Shown here: piece after piece, positions 56,701 to 64,000 of the stretch
Layout: the number at the start of each line of letters is the position of its first letter
Position numbering within the stretch: position 1 is the first letter of the stretch
NCBI GenBank assembly: GCA_964569085.1
Contig: CAZMTA010000019.1
Span: forward strand, 7,649 to 71,648
DNA: 64,000 nucleotides
Reading direction: 5' to 3'
Source of the DNA: JAJCZZ01 sp964569085
GTDB lineage: Bacteria; Gemmatimonadota; Gemmatimonadetes; Longimicrobiales; Gaopeijiaceae
Program-made: the position numbers and the translations under genes
The notes under the pieces: model-generated
The model's input: the letters and a program-made list of their open reading frames with translations, nothing else
Database searches by the model: none
What the model was told of the DNA's origin: nothing

Positions 56701-58943
56701 TGGACGAGGGGATCGGCGTCCTGTCCTCGCTGCTGCTCAAGAAGGACAACTACCGGTCCATGGCCGGGGGCGACGGCGCGTGCATGGGGTGCGGCGAGAA
56801 GACCGCCGTGCACCTGGTCACCGCCACCGTCGAGGGGCTCATGCAGCCCCGGGTGGAGAAGCTCCTGGCCGAGATCGACGAGCTGGTGGCCGAGCTCGAC
56901 GCCAAGGAGCGGGCGCTCCTGGCGTCCGACGCCGACCTGGCCGCGGCGGCCGACGCCGAGGGCGGGTCGGTGGAGCTCGACCTCTCCGCGGAGAAGAAGG
57001 AGCGCCTGCGCCTCCTCCAGACGTCCAAGGAGGAGCTGGAGCACCTGAAGTGGCTGTACGTCCAGGGCCCGAGCGGGAAGGGGCGCGTGAGCCTGGGCAT
57101 CACGAACTCGACGGGGTGCTCCTCGGTCTGGGGCAGCACCTATCCATACAATCCCTATCCCTTCCCCTGGGTGAACCACCTCTTCCAGGACGCCCCCAGC
57201 ATCGCCATCGGCGTGTTCGAGGGGCACATGCGGAAGATGGCGGACCACTTCGTGTCGCTGCGGAGGGCCCGGGCGCTGGTGGAGGACCGCTTCGACGCCG
57301 AGGAGTTCGGCGCGTTCCGCGAGGCCTTCGACTGGCGCCAGTTCACCGACGAGGAGTTCCATCTCTGCCCGCCCATCCTGAGCATCGGAGGGGACGGGGC
57401 CATGATGGACATCGGGTTCCAGAACCTCTCGCGGCTCATGGCCAGCGGGAAGCCCATCCGGGTCATGGTCCTGGACACCCAGGTGTACTCCAACACCGGC
57501 GGCCAGGCCTGCACCAGCGGGTTCACGGGCCAGGTGGCGGACATGAGCGCCTGGGGGAAGGCGGAACACGGGAAGTCCGAGGTCAGGAAGGAGCTGGCCT
57601 TCATCGCCATGGCCCACAGAGGCGTGTTCGTGCACCAGTCCTCTCAGGCCTCGGCTTCCCACCTCATCCAGGGCGTCATCAAGGGGCTCAACACCCGGCG
57701 GCCGGCGCTCTTCAACATCTACACCCCCTGCCCGGTGGAGCACGGGCTGGCCGACGACTGGGCGCCCACCGCGGCCAAGATGGCGCTGGAGAGCCGGGCG
57801 TTCCCCTTCCTGACCTACGACCCCGACGCCGGGAAGGACCTGGCGGACTGCCTGTCGCTGGACGGCAACCCCGACGTGCGGAGCGTCTGGCCCACCTACG
57901 AGCTGGAGTACGTGGACGAGGACGGCGAGGAGCGGTCCATGACGCTTCCCCTCACCACCGCCGACTGGGCCGCCACCGAGGTGCGCTTCCGGAAGAACTT
58001 CTCGCCCATCCCGGACGACGACGACGACGAGGCGTGGATGCCGTACCACGAGTTCGTCCTGGCCGACGACGAGGCGCGCGTAGGACGCAGGCCGTTCATC
58101 TGGACGCTGGGGGAGGGACGAGCACTTCGCCGCCTCCAGGTGTCAAACGAGATGGTGCTGCTCGCCGAGGACCGTCTGGACTTCTGGCACCAGCTCAAGG
58201 AGCTGGCCGGCCTGGACGTGCCGGACCAGGTGCACGACGCCGTGGCCTGGGAGGTGGAGGACGCCTACGAGAAGAAGCTGGCGGCGCTGAAGGACGAGTA
58301 CGAGAGGAAGCTCGCCGAGCTGCGGGCCACGTACCCGAGGGTCGTGGCGCGACGCATGGCCGAGGGCCTCCTGGCCCTGGGCGACGGCGAGATGACGGTG
58401 AAGGACCTCCTGGGCCGCGCCGAAGCCACCCGGGGCCTCGAGCCCATCGGGCCGGTGGAGGGGCTGGACCTCGGGTCGACCGCTCCGGGAAGGAACGGAG
58501 CGGTCGGGAACGGGTCGGGCGCTGTGGAGCCCGACCGGGAGGGTGGCGGGGCAGGCGCGGCCGATCGGACCGGCGCCGCCCCCGGCCCGACGGCCGGCAC
58601 GGAGCCCGTCCCTGAGGGGACGGAGCCGGCCGTCGCGGTCGCACCCTCTCCCGAGGCGGCCGAGGCCGAGCCGGAGGAGGACGACGACGTCCTCTCCATG
58701 GAGCCCTGGATCGAGACCATGCGCTGCACGTCGTGCAACGAGTGCACGAACCTGAACCCGCGCATGTTCAAGTACGACGACAACAAGCAGGCGTACGTCG
58801 CCGACGCCCACGCGGGCACCTACGCCGAGCTGGTCCAGGCGGCGGAGCGGTGCCCCGCGGGGATCATCCACCCCGGAGATCCGCTCAACCCCCGGGAGAA
58901 GGACCTGGAGAAGTGGAAGGAGCGGGCGGCGCCCTTCAACTGA
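53724..58943 (+). CDS. nifJ: NifJ-type pyruvate:ferredoxin oxidoreductase with C-terminal coiled coil and ferredoxin
   Basis: This 1739-residue single-chain enzyme is much longer than typical NifJ (about 1180-1200). In order it has a pyrimidine-binding domain (Ala-Tyr-Pro-Ile-Thr-Pro-Ser), domain II, the gamma-like domain (about 470-690), a 2x[4Fe-4S] ferredoxin (Cys-Thr-Gly-Cys-Ser-Gln-Cys near 804 and Cys-Lys-Gly-Cys-Asn-Ile-Cys near 942), and the ThDP domain with Gly-Ala-Cys-Met-Gly-Cys-Gly-Glu-Lys-Thr, Gly-Gly-Asp-Gly-Ala-Met-Met-Asp near 1222 and Ser-Asn-Thr-Gly-Gly-Gln. From about 1472 there is an added coiled coil, an acidic linker, and a C-terminal Cys-Thr-Ser-Cys-Asn-Glu-Cys ferredoxin near 1668. 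It oxidises pyruvate, or possibly a related 2-oxoacid, to acetyl-CoA, CO2 and reduced ferredoxin. Confidence 0.92.
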   Translation: MTKIPPVYDGPSLFPGVPTATDGTGAVVHAETHASEAAGAYPITPSTQMGEGWAEAVAKGKTNAWGRRLLFFEPEGEHAAAAVTAGMSMTGLRAANFSSGQGVAYMHESLYAAAGKRLTYVLNVAARAMTKHALNVHAGHDDYHAADDTGFFQLFAKDVQEAGDFCLISHRIAELSLTPGINAQDGFLTSHLLESVTLPEPEVIRRYLGDPADTIETPTPAQRLTFGPTRRRIPELFTVDYPAMLGTVQNQDSYAQGVAAQRPFYFDHVAELTDQAMAEWAELTGRRYARASGHLLEDAEWVLAGQGSVVPNLEIVAEHLRKARGLKVGVLNLSMFRPFPADLVTHLLAGKKAVTVFERVDQPLAVDPPLLREIRAAMAKGVENGRAVRARTNGKGSLFGRGGKPEAEERALPFPTLDVLDAEQVPDFHAAGFGFGSRDLQPGDVVAAVENMLPSGAGRRQFYLGIDFIRKDTRLPKLRIWQEELLDAYPDLAELSLEPAEPVNLLPEGATSLRIHSVGGWGAITMGKNLTMTAYELFGMHVKANPKYGSEKKGQPTTFYSVLAHEPIRLNAELKHVNVVLAPDGKVFGHSDPLAGMEEGGVFVLQSHEEPEAVWASLPAGARRAIREKKVRFFCLDAFGIASSEASDPELRYRMQGVAFMGAFFRATPLAEREGMDEEALFAGIRRQIEAKFGKLGERVVEDNMRVIRRGYDEVAEVPTDAPVEETPDQTVPGGRMPSIMASPEAEQGLADPGRFFEQVCSVCAMGQDGIADPYAAVSAMPAASSAIRDMTSIRMEVPEFVAEKCTGCSQCWVQCPDAAIPGLVTSVEDILDTAIRTTGNGQPNVLAAQISRHLAKEVRTILKGVPFTTFGDVASQAYANVVGKLGWDPERRAKLDDEWARIYPVLAEFPLAKTAPFYDVPEGKEKGSGGLLAITVSPEACKGCNICVDVCPEDALITVKQDEEIVEKLRRNWTFWERLPDTDDRYVNIRNLDEGIGVLSSLLLKKDNYRSMAGGDGACMGCGEKTAVHLVTATVEGLMQPRVEKLLAEIDELVAELDAKERALLASDADLAAAADAEGGSVELDLSAEKKERLRLLQTSKEELEHLKWLYVQGPSGKGRVSLGITNSTGCSSVWGSTYPYNPYPFPWVNHLFQDAPSIAIGVFEGHMRKMADHFVSLRRARALVEDRFDAEEFGAFREAFDWRQFTDEEFHLCPPILSIGGDGAMMDIGFQNLSRLMASGKPIRVMVLDTQVYSNTGGQACTSGFTGQVADMSAWGKAEHGKSEVRKELAFIAMAHRGVFVHQSSQASASHLIQGVIKGLNTRRPALFNIYTPCPVEHGLADDWAPTAAKMALESRAFPFLTYDPDAGKDLADCLSLDGNPDVRSVWPTYELEYVDEDGEERSMTLPLTTADWAATEVRFRKNFSPIPDDDDDEAWMPYHEFVLADDEARVGRRPFIWTLGEGRALRRLQVSNEMVLLAEDRLDFWHQLKELAGLDVPDQVHDAVAWEVEDAYEKKLAALKDEYERKLAELRATYPRVVARRMAEGLLALGDGEMTVKDLLGRAEATRGLEPIGPVEGLDLGSTAPGRNGAVGNGSGAVEPDREGGGAGAADRTGAAPGPTAGTEPVPEGTEPAVAVAPSPEAAEAEPEEDDDVLSMEPWIETMRCTSCNECTNLNPRMFKYDDNKQAYVADAHAGTYAELVQAAERCPAGIIHPGDPLNPREKDLEKWKERAAPFN

Positions 58944-58959
58944 CGGGCGCCGCCGTCAG
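58940..58959. terminator. Inverted repeat spanning the two facing stop codons
   Basis: CTGACGG (58940-58946) and CCGTCAG (58953-58959) form a perfect 7-bp dyad with a 6-base loop. It contains the nifJ TGA (58941-58943) and the complement of the lipoprotein gene's TGA (58956-58958), so a single hairpin may end both convergent transcripts. Confidence 0.5.
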
Positions 58960-59480
58960 CCCTCGTCCGCCTCGTCGGCCCGCACCGGCGAGGACGCCGA
59001 CTGGGTGTGGACCACCTTCCAGGCGCCGTCCACCCACCGGAAGAGGTACGTCCCGTGCCCCTGGTTGTGGATGTCGGTGCCGTCGGGGAGGGTGAGCTGG
59101 ATGTCGGTGTCCACCACCGCCCACGCGAAGTCGCCCTCGAAGTGGGTCTGGATGTCGGAGAACTGGAGCCGTAGACCGAGCTCCGCCTCGGGCTCCACGT
59201 GGTTCTCCACCAGGTCCTGGAGCCCCTCGTTCTGGCCTCCGCCCTCGAAGTAGCGGGCGCCCTCCCAGTCCAGGAAGTGCTCGTAGAAGGGGGCGCCGTC
59301 CCCCTGCTCCCAGCCCACGCGGATGTCCTCGAGGATGGCCTCGATGCGGGCCGGGTCGTGGACCGCCTCGCTCTCGGCGGCGCCCTCGGTCGCGGGCTCC
59401 GGATCGGTGCCGCCGCACGCCGCCAGCACGAGGGCGACGGCGGGGACGAGGACGGGGGCGAATCGGGCGAGGCGGCGCAT
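58956..59480 (-). CDS. NTF2/SnoaL-like lipoprotein
   Basis: This 174-residue protein has a lipoprotein signal peptide ending Leu-Ala-Ala-Cys (Cys22). The mature part starts with an acidic Ala/Glu/Pro linker. It then follows the NTF2-like pattern of a single cone-shaped alpha+beta domain: helix with Ile-Glu-Ala-Ile-Leu-Glu-Asp-Ile, Phe-Tyr-Glu-His-Phe-Leu-Asp-Trp-Glu, then strands ending in Gly-His-Gly-Thr-Tyr-Leu-Phe-Arg-Trp-Val-Asp-Gly-Ala-Trp-Lys-Val-Val-His-Thr-Gln. This last pattern is typical of DUF4440/SnoaL-like proteins. The ligand is unknown. It is divergent from the transpeptidase gene. Confidence 0.82.
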   Translation of the reverse strand: MRRLARFAPVLVPAVALVLAACGGTDPEPATEGAAESEAVHDPARIEAILEDIRVGWEQGDGAPFYEHFLDWEGARYFEGGGQNEGLQDLVENHVEPEAELGLRLQFSDIQTHFEGDFAWAVVDTDIQLTLPDGTDIHNQGHGTYLFRWVDGAWKVVHTQSASSPVRADEADEG

Positions 59481-59617
59481 GGGCGGCTCCGGAGCGGGAG
59501 GGGGAGACGAGGAAGGGAGAAGATCTACGCGGGGAGGCCGGGGGGCCACCCTCGGCGGGGCCGGCGGCATGGGCATTGCGTTGCTCCGGGGTGCGATTCC
59601 CCGCACCCCCGAGGACC

Positions 59618-60862
59618 ATGAAGCCTTTCCATATGCTCTCCACGCTCGCCCTCACCGCCGTGCTCGCGGCCTGTGGCGGCGACGATTCCGACGACCGGAC
59701 CTCCGACACGGCTCCCGCCGACGAGGGCGCCTACGTCCGCATGGCCACGGACAGCGGGCGCGCCACCGCGCTGGCCAGCGACCCGCGGACCCTCTCCGAG
59801 GAAGAGGTGGAGGCGGGCCGCATGGACGGGAGCTGGAAGCGGTACGTGGAGATGGACGACACCGCCTCGGGCGGACCCGTGCCCGATTCGCTCCGCGACG
59901 CCTGGGAGGACATCACGCCCCGTTCCGTGAACGCGCCGGTCCGCTCGTTCCCGGTCCACGGGGACGTCTCGGGGCCGGCGGTGGCGCGCGTCCAGATCCT
60001 CCTGGACCGGGCCGCCTTCTCCCCCGGCGTGATCGACGGGCGGTGGGGCAAGAACACGGAGAAGGCCGTGTACTGGTTCCAGAAGAGCCACGACCTCGAG
60101 GCCACCGGCAAGGTGGACGAGGCCACGCTCCAGGCGCTGGAGCGCGCCGGGGGCGGGAGCCCCGTCACGGAGCGCACCCTCACCGAGGCGGACGTCTCCG
60201 GGCCCTTCGAGGACCTCCCCGAGGACGTGTACGCCCGGGCCGAGAAGCCCTGCCTCTGCTACGAGGACGTGCGCGAGCAGCTCGGCGAGGTCTTCCACAC
60301 CACGCCGGAGCTCCTCGAGCGGCTGAACCCCGACGTGGACCTCGCCGCCGTGCAGGCCGGGCAGACGCTCCAGGTCCCGTCGGTGGAGGCCTTCCACCTC
60401 GGGGACATGCCCGACGGCCGCTACAGGGGCGGGGGCGAGGTGGCCCGCATCGTGGTGTCCGACGGCGGGCACTACGTCCATGCGGAGGACGCCTCCGGAA
60501 ACATCCTGTACCACTTCCCCTCGACGCTGGGGGCCGACTACGCGCCCTCGCCCAGTGGCGATTTCTCCGTGGTCTCCATCACCTTCGATCCCACCTGGCA
60601 CTACAAGCCCGACCTCCTCTCCCGGGTGGATCCCTCCGAGGAGGACGCCGTCCTCCCCGAGGGGCCGAACAACGCCGTGGGCGTGGTCTGGATGCAGCTT
60701 TCCAAGGACCACTACGGCATCCACGGGACCAGCGCGCCCTCCACCATCGGGTACGCCACCTCCCACGGCTGCGTGCGCCTGACCAACTGGGACGCGGCGG
60801 CGCTGGGCCAGCGGATCGCCGAAGGGGTGCCGGTGGAGTTCCGGGACGTCTCGGGGCGCTGA
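59618..60862 (+). CDS. L,D-transpeptidase (YkuD) lipoprotein with PG_binding_1 and LysM-like domains
   Basis: This 414-residue protein has a lipoprotein signal peptide (Leu-Ala-Ala-Cys, Cys19). A peptidoglycan-binding-1 domain follows (about 110-175, with Val-Gln-Ile-Leu-Leu-Asp-Arg and Gly-Arg-Trp-Gly-Lys-Asn-Thr), then a LysM-like segment (about 210-255, ending Gly-Gln-Thr-Leu-Gln-Val-Pro), and a C-terminal YkuD domain with His-Gly-Thr and Ser-His-Gly-Cys-Val-Arg (catalytic Cys385). It forms L,D cross-links or attaches proteins to peptidoglycan in the periplasm. The ATG at 59618 starts the signal peptide; an upstream TTG at 59576 was rejected. It is convergent with the last kinase gene (27-base gap). 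Confidence 0.92.
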   Translation: MKPFHMLSTLALTAVLAACGGDDSDDRTSDTAPADEGAYVRMATDSGRATALASDPRTLSEEEVEAGRMDGSWKRYVEMDDTASGGPVPDSLRDAWEDITPRSVNAPVRSFPVHGDVSGPAVARVQILLDRAAFSPGVIDGRWGKNTEKAVYWFQKSHDLEATGKVDEATLQALERAGGGSPVTERTLTEADVSGPFEDLPEDVYARAEKPCLCYEDVREQLGEVFHTTPELLERLNPDVDLAAVQAGQTLQVPSVEAFHLGDMPDGRYRGGGEVARIVVSDGGHYVHAEDASGNILYHFPSTLGADYAPSPSGDFSVVSITFDPTWHYKPDLLSRVDPSEEDAVLPEGPNNAVGVVWMQLSKDHYGIHGTSAPSTIGYATSHGCVRLTNWDAAALGQRIAEGVPVEFRDVSGR

Positions 60863-60889
60863 GGGACGGGGGCCGGCGCGGACCCCGCC

Positions 60890-63475
60890 TCACCCCATCC
60901 GCTCCCGGGAGTCCTCCAATGTGGTCTGCACCCGGGCCACGAGCTCGGCCATCGTGAAGGGCTTGCCCAGCACGCCGTCGGCGCCGTCGACGTCGTCCAC
61001 CGGGAGATCGCCGGCGTACCCGGACATGAAGACCACGGGGAGGTCCGGACGTCGTGCCCGCACCACCGCGGCCAGGTCGGTGCCGCTCCGTCCGGGCATC
61101 ACCAGGTCGGTGAGGACCAGGTCGATCTCGTCGCTGCGGGCCTCGAACAGCTCGGCGGCCGCGTCACCGTCCGCGGCTTCGAGCACGGTGAAGCCGGCGG
61201 TCTCCAGGACGCGGCGGACGAAGCGGCGCACGCCGGCCTCGTCCTCCGCCACCAGGAGGGTGCCCGAGCCCCCGGTCTCCAGCACGGCGGCCCCGGCCGC
61301 GCGGTCGTCCACGGCGGGCTCGACCCGGGCCGGCAGCCATACCTCGAAGCGCGTCCCCCGGCCCTCCCGGCTGGACACGGTGATGGAGCCCCCCAGGGCG
61401 TCGATGGCCACGTAGGACGTGGCCAGGCCCAGGCCCGTGCCCTCGCCGATGTGCTTGGTGGTGAAGAAGGGCTCGAAGATCCGGTCCCGGACCGCCGGGG
61501 ACATCCCGGACCCCGTGTCCTCGATGCCCACCCGCACCCACCCTTCGTCCCGGGCGGGGAGGGTGAGGTCGTCGGGCTGCCGCACCAACGCGGTGTCGAG
61601 GGTGAGGACGCCGCCCTCCGGCATGGCGTCCCGGGCGTTGACGCAGATGTTGAGGATCGTCTGCTCCAGCGGTGACGGGTCGGCCCACACCGTGGCCGGC
61701 ACCTGCCCGTAGCGGGTGCGGATCTCCACGTCGGGTCCCACGAGGCGGGCCACGAGGATCTCGAGGCGCTCCAGGAGGGCGTTCACGTCCACCGGGCCCG
61801 TGGCCTCGGGGCCCTTGCGGCTGAAGGCCAGGAGCTGGCGGGTGAGGCTCGCCGCGCGGGCCGTCGCCATCTGGATCTCCACGAGCTCGGCGTGCCCCGC
61901 CGTTCCCGGCTCGCTCTCCGCGAGGAGGAGCTCGGCGTTGCCCGAGACCACGGTCAGGAGGTTGTTGAAGTCGTGGGCCACCCCGCCGGCCAGGCGCCCC
62001 ACGGCCTCCATCTTCTGGCTGTGCCGAAGGGCGAGCTCCAGCTCCTTCTGTCCGGTGATGTCCTCCACGATCATCTGGTAGGAGGTGCCGTCCTCGCGCT
62101 CGTCCACCCGCCGACCGTTGAGTCGCACCGTGAGGGTTCCGCCGTCGTCCCGGAGCCAGCGCTCCTCGACGTCCCGTACCGTGCCCTCCCGGTCGAGGCG
62201 CGCCCGGACCCGCTCCCAGACGCCCCGTCCCGGGAAGAGGTCGGCCACGGACCGGCCCTCGATCTCCTCCGGGTCGTCCGAGCCGAGCAGGCCGGCCAGG
62301 GCCGGGTTCACCCGGAGGAACCGCCCGGCGCGATCCACGGACGTGATCCCCACCACCGCCTGATCCAGGACCGAGCGGTAGCGCTCCTTGGCCGTCCGCT
62401 CCGCGAGCTCGGCCTGGGATCGGGCCCGGAGCGTCTCGCCGAGCTGCGCCGCCAGCGTCCGGACCTCGGTGGGGCCCCGGACGGGCGGCGGTGGGGCGGG
62501 GTCGGCGCCCGCGGTCCGGGTCCACCCCACCAGCTCCCGCAGGGGATCGGTGATCCGGCGCTGGACGTACCACGCCAGCCCCGCGGCCAGCAGGAGGGTC
62601 AGGAGGCCCAGGAGGAAGTCCTCCCGGAGGTCGGCCAGCGCGGGCCCCCGTACCCGCTCCGTGGGGATGCCGGCGAACACCCGCCACCCGACGTCGGGGA
62701 TGGTGATGTTGGCCCAGCTCCGCTCCACGCCGTCCAGGTCCGGGCCCCCCGCCACGAACCGGCCCGGACCCACCGGGGACGCCGGCATCGTGTCCTCCGG
62801 GAGCGTGCGGCCCACGTGCAGCGCGGCGTCCCGGGAGCGGGCGAGGATGGTCCGCTCCGCGTCCGCCACGGTGACGAGCTCGTCCTCCTGGATCCGGACG
62901 CCCGCCAGGAGCTCCTGGAAGCGGACCAGGGGGAGGCTGCCGGCCAGGACGCCGGCGGGGGTCCCGTCGGGCCCCGTCACCGGGACCGCCAGCGCCACCA
63001 CCCAGTCTCCGGTGATCCGCCCCACGATGGGCGATCCGACCACGAAGCGCTCTCCGGCCTTCACGCGCTGGAACCAGTCCCGGTCCCGGTACGGGCGCTC
63101 CGCGCCCTCGGGCATGGCCCGGAGGGAGCAGCGCACCTCTCCTTCCGGGTCGGTGGCCAGGAGGCTCACCAGGTAGGGCGCCGCCTCCCGGGTCTGGACC
63201 AGGACGGTGCGGCAGGACTCCCGGTCGGCCAGCAGGTCCCCGCCCCGGGCCGCCGCGCCCTGGAGCACGCCCCGAGCGTCGGCGAGGAGCTGGGTGGTGG
63301 CCGCCGACGTGACGTCGGCCAGCCGTTCCGCCTCGAAGCTGCCCGTGGCCACCTCCGCCCGGTACGCCGCGAGTCGGGAGCGGACCAGGAGCGCCGCCAG
63401 CGGGAGCGCCACCACCAGGGCCATGAGGGCCAGGTGGGTCCGGATCGAGCGGGCGCGGGTCAAGGGGTGGGGCAT
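60890..63475 (-). CDS. Membrane hybrid histidine kinase with periplasmic Cache-like sensor
   Basis: This 861-residue protein has two transmembrane helices (about 14-34 and 275-295) enclosing a periplasmic domain of about 240 residues. The domain has a Cache-like pattern (Asp-Arg-Asp-Trp-Phe-Gln, then Val-Ala-Leu-Ala-Val-Pro-Val, then Gly-Trp-Arg-Val-Phe-Ala-Gly). A short HAMP-like stretch, one PAS, HisKA/HATPase_c (Ala-His-Asp-Phe-Asn-Asn) and a receiver with Leu-Thr-Asp-Leu-Val-Met-Pro follow. Cache domains bind small organic ligands; the ligand here is unknown. The ATG at 63475 begins a basic N-region right before the first helix, so I prefer it to 63517. No response regulator with a DNA-binding domain is nearby. 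Confidence 0.88.
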   Translation of the reverse strand: MPHPLTRARSIRTHLALMALVVALPLAALLVRSRLAAYRAEVATGSFEAERLADVTSAATTQLLADARGVLQGAAARGGDLLADRESCRTVLVQTREAAPYLVSLLATDPEGEVRCSLRAMPEGAERPYRDRDWFQRVKAGERFVVGSPIVGRITGDWVVALAVPVTGPDGTPAGVLAGSLPLVRFQELLAGVRIQEDELVTVADAERTILARSRDAALHVGRTLPEDTMPASPVGPGRFVAGGPDLDGVERSWANITIPDVGWRVFAGIPTERVRGPALADLREDFLLGLLTLLLAAGLAWYVQRRITDPLRELVGWTRTAGADPAPPPPVRGPTEVRTLAAQLGETLRARSQAELAERTAKERYRSVLDQAVVGITSVDRAGRFLRVNPALAGLLGSDDPEEIEGRSVADLFPGRGVWERVRARLDREGTVRDVEERWLRDDGGTLTVRLNGRRVDEREDGTSYQMIVEDITGQKELELALRHSQKMEAVGRLAGGVAHDFNNLLTVVSGNAELLLAESEPGTAGHAELVEIQMATARAASLTRQLLAFSRKGPEATGPVDVNALLERLEILVARLVGPDVEIRTRYGQVPATVWADPSPLEQTILNICVNARDAMPEGGVLTLDTALVRQPDDLTLPARDEGWVRVGIEDTGSGMSPAVRDRIFEPFFTTKHIGEGTGLGLATSYVAIDALGGSITVSSREGRGTRFEVWLPARVEPAVDDRAAGAAVLETGGSGTLLVAEDEAGVRRFVRRVLETAGFTVLEAADGDAAAELFEARSDEIDLVLTDLVMPGRSGTDLAAVVRARRPDLPVVFMSGYAGDLPVDDVDGADGVLGKPFTMAELVARVQTTLEDSRERMG

Positions 63476-63571
63476 GGCGGGGAGCCCGTGGGACCTCGAT
63501 TGGGGGGGTAGGCTCACCTTACGCGGAGCACCCGCCGTCCGTCCAGCCCTCCGACCGTGCCGACCTCGGCC

Positions 63572-64000
63572 CTACCCCTCCGCCCGCCGTTCCGCCAGGA
63601 GCTTCGTGTAGGCGATGGCGGCCCGGATCTCGCCGTCGGTGAGGGGCGCGGAGAGGTGGTCCGGGCTCCACGCCGGCGTCACGGTCTCGCCGTCCAGCCC
63701 CACGCCCTCCCGGAGCAGACGCCGGAAGGCCGCCTCGTCGTAGTCGAGGGCGCCCTGGATGTCCCCGGCGGGCTCCCCCACGCCGTCCAGCGCCGCCCCG
63801 TGGCAGGAGGAGCAGACGGTCACCGCGATCAGGCGGCCCTGCGTGGTCCCCTCCCCCAGCTCCGGCGGGGCGTTCTCCGCGAAGTACCGAACCTCCTCCT
63901 CGGCGTTGTGGTAGGCGCGCGGCGCGTCCTCCAGCGACGCTCGCCAGTAGTCGTCGGGGAGGCGGGCGGTCACCGCCTCCTCGAAGCCGGGGGGAGGCGG
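63572..64000 (-). CDS. Cytochrome c family protein (5' end cut off)
   Basis: The visible 142 codons run to the right edge of the window with the frame still open and coding-like (Gly-Phe-Glu-Glu-Ala-Val before the first possible start at 63973), so the gene probably begins outside. One haem c site Cys-Ser-Ser-Cys-His lies in the visible part, followed by Gly-Ala-Ala-Leu-Asp-Gly-Val-Gly and a C-terminal helix with Ile-Arg-Ala-Ala-Ile-Ala-Tyr-Thr-Lys. The pattern is of a class I cytochrome c domain, possibly the second domain of a di-haem protein. A distal Met ligand is not obvious. It should be periplasmic, but the export signal is not visible. Confidence 0.75.
   Translation of the reverse strand, partial: PPPPGFEEAVTARLPDDYWRASLEDAPRAYHNAEEEVRYFAENAPPELGEGTTQGRLIAVTVCSSCHGAALDGVGEPAGDIQGALDYDEAAFRRLLREGVGLDGETVTPAWSPDHLSAPLTDGEIRAAIAYTKLLAERRAEG

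Noticed and set aside
53607..58049. Open frame of 1480 codons on the minus strand opposite nifJ
   Set aside because: It is again a long antisense shadow without motifs, while nifJ is supported along its whole length by conserved cysteine and ThDP motifs.
59582..59617. tRNA gene or tRNA 3' remnant before the L,D-transpeptidase gene
   Set aside because: CGGGG-TGCGATT-CCCCG looks like a T arm, but the loop lacks the invariant TTC, and there is no matching acceptor strand or anticodon arm upstream. It is probably chance in G+C-rich sequence.

Overview
The window is a densely packed stretch of bacterial chromosome with very high G+C (well above 60% by eye, with G or C at almost every third codon position). 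Genes lie a few bases apart or overlap by 4 bases (ATGA or GTGA junctions), and GTG starts are common. I saw no rRNA, tRNA, insertion sequence, phage gene or CRISPR array. Signal peptides, lipoproteins, a VPS10/sortilin-like secreted protein, a MoxR/DUF58/BatA/DUF4159 block and fused 2-oxoacid:ferredoxin oxidoreductases suggest a Gram-negative, high-G+C organism. Gemmatimonadota is my best guess, but this is inference from gene content and not a phylogenetic result.

Layout. 1-4025: end of a DsbD-like gene, then a flavodoxin-fold reductase and a five-PAS hybrid kinase on the minus strand. 4239-6539: iron-uptake operon feoA-feoB with a Fur-like box. 6581-9129 (minus): GPP34-family protein and release factor 3. 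9312-11164: folB and a folK-folP fusion. 11177-13092 (minus): a saccharopine-dehydrogenase-like reductase and a short-chain dehydrogenase, translationally coupled. 13247-16585: a second iron operon, with a membrane-anchored DtxR-type regulator carrying two FeoA domains, coupled to a different class of FeoB. 16699-25107: single-gene units (MscS channel, SRPBCC protein, outer-membrane protein, lone receiver, alpha/beta hydrolase, VPS10 protein, acetyltransferase, a 29-residue-repeat protein). 25182-28238 (minus): a pilin-like pair and ettA. 28370-28569: a small array of 39-nt palindromic repeats running into the stop codon of a DUF559/AbiEi-like gene.

28567-45357 is a ten-gene minus-strand run read from right to left: DUF4159, VWA/glutamine-amidotransferase-like membrane protein, caspase-fold protein, TPR-gluzincin, second DUF4159, MoxR ATPase, DUF58, BatA-VWA, DUF4175-like coiled-coil protein, then the DUF559 gene. 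Four-base overlaps suggest that most of it works as one envelope-associated module.

45577-46664 holds an unknown small protein coupled to a TrpF-like isomerase. 46680-48641 (minus) is a hybrid kinase with an intact LOV photoreceptor motif. 48846-58943 is a five-gene 2-oxoacid oxidation operon: korA (gamma-alpha fusion), korB, an unknown protein, an RnfB-like iron-sulfur protein and a 1739-residue NifJ-type pyruvate:ferredoxin oxidoreductase with an extra C-terminal ferredoxin. The window ends with an NTF2-like lipoprotein, an L,D-transpeptidase, a third hybrid kinase and part of a cytochrome c gene.

The themes are iron handling (two Feo systems, each with its own operator candidate), ferredoxin-linked carbon metabolism that needs much iron-sulfur cluster, and signalling by hybrid kinases with no DNA-binding partner nearby. 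The best candidates for undescribed biology are the DUF559-linked palindrome array and the MoxR operon with its cysteine-less caspase-fold protein.
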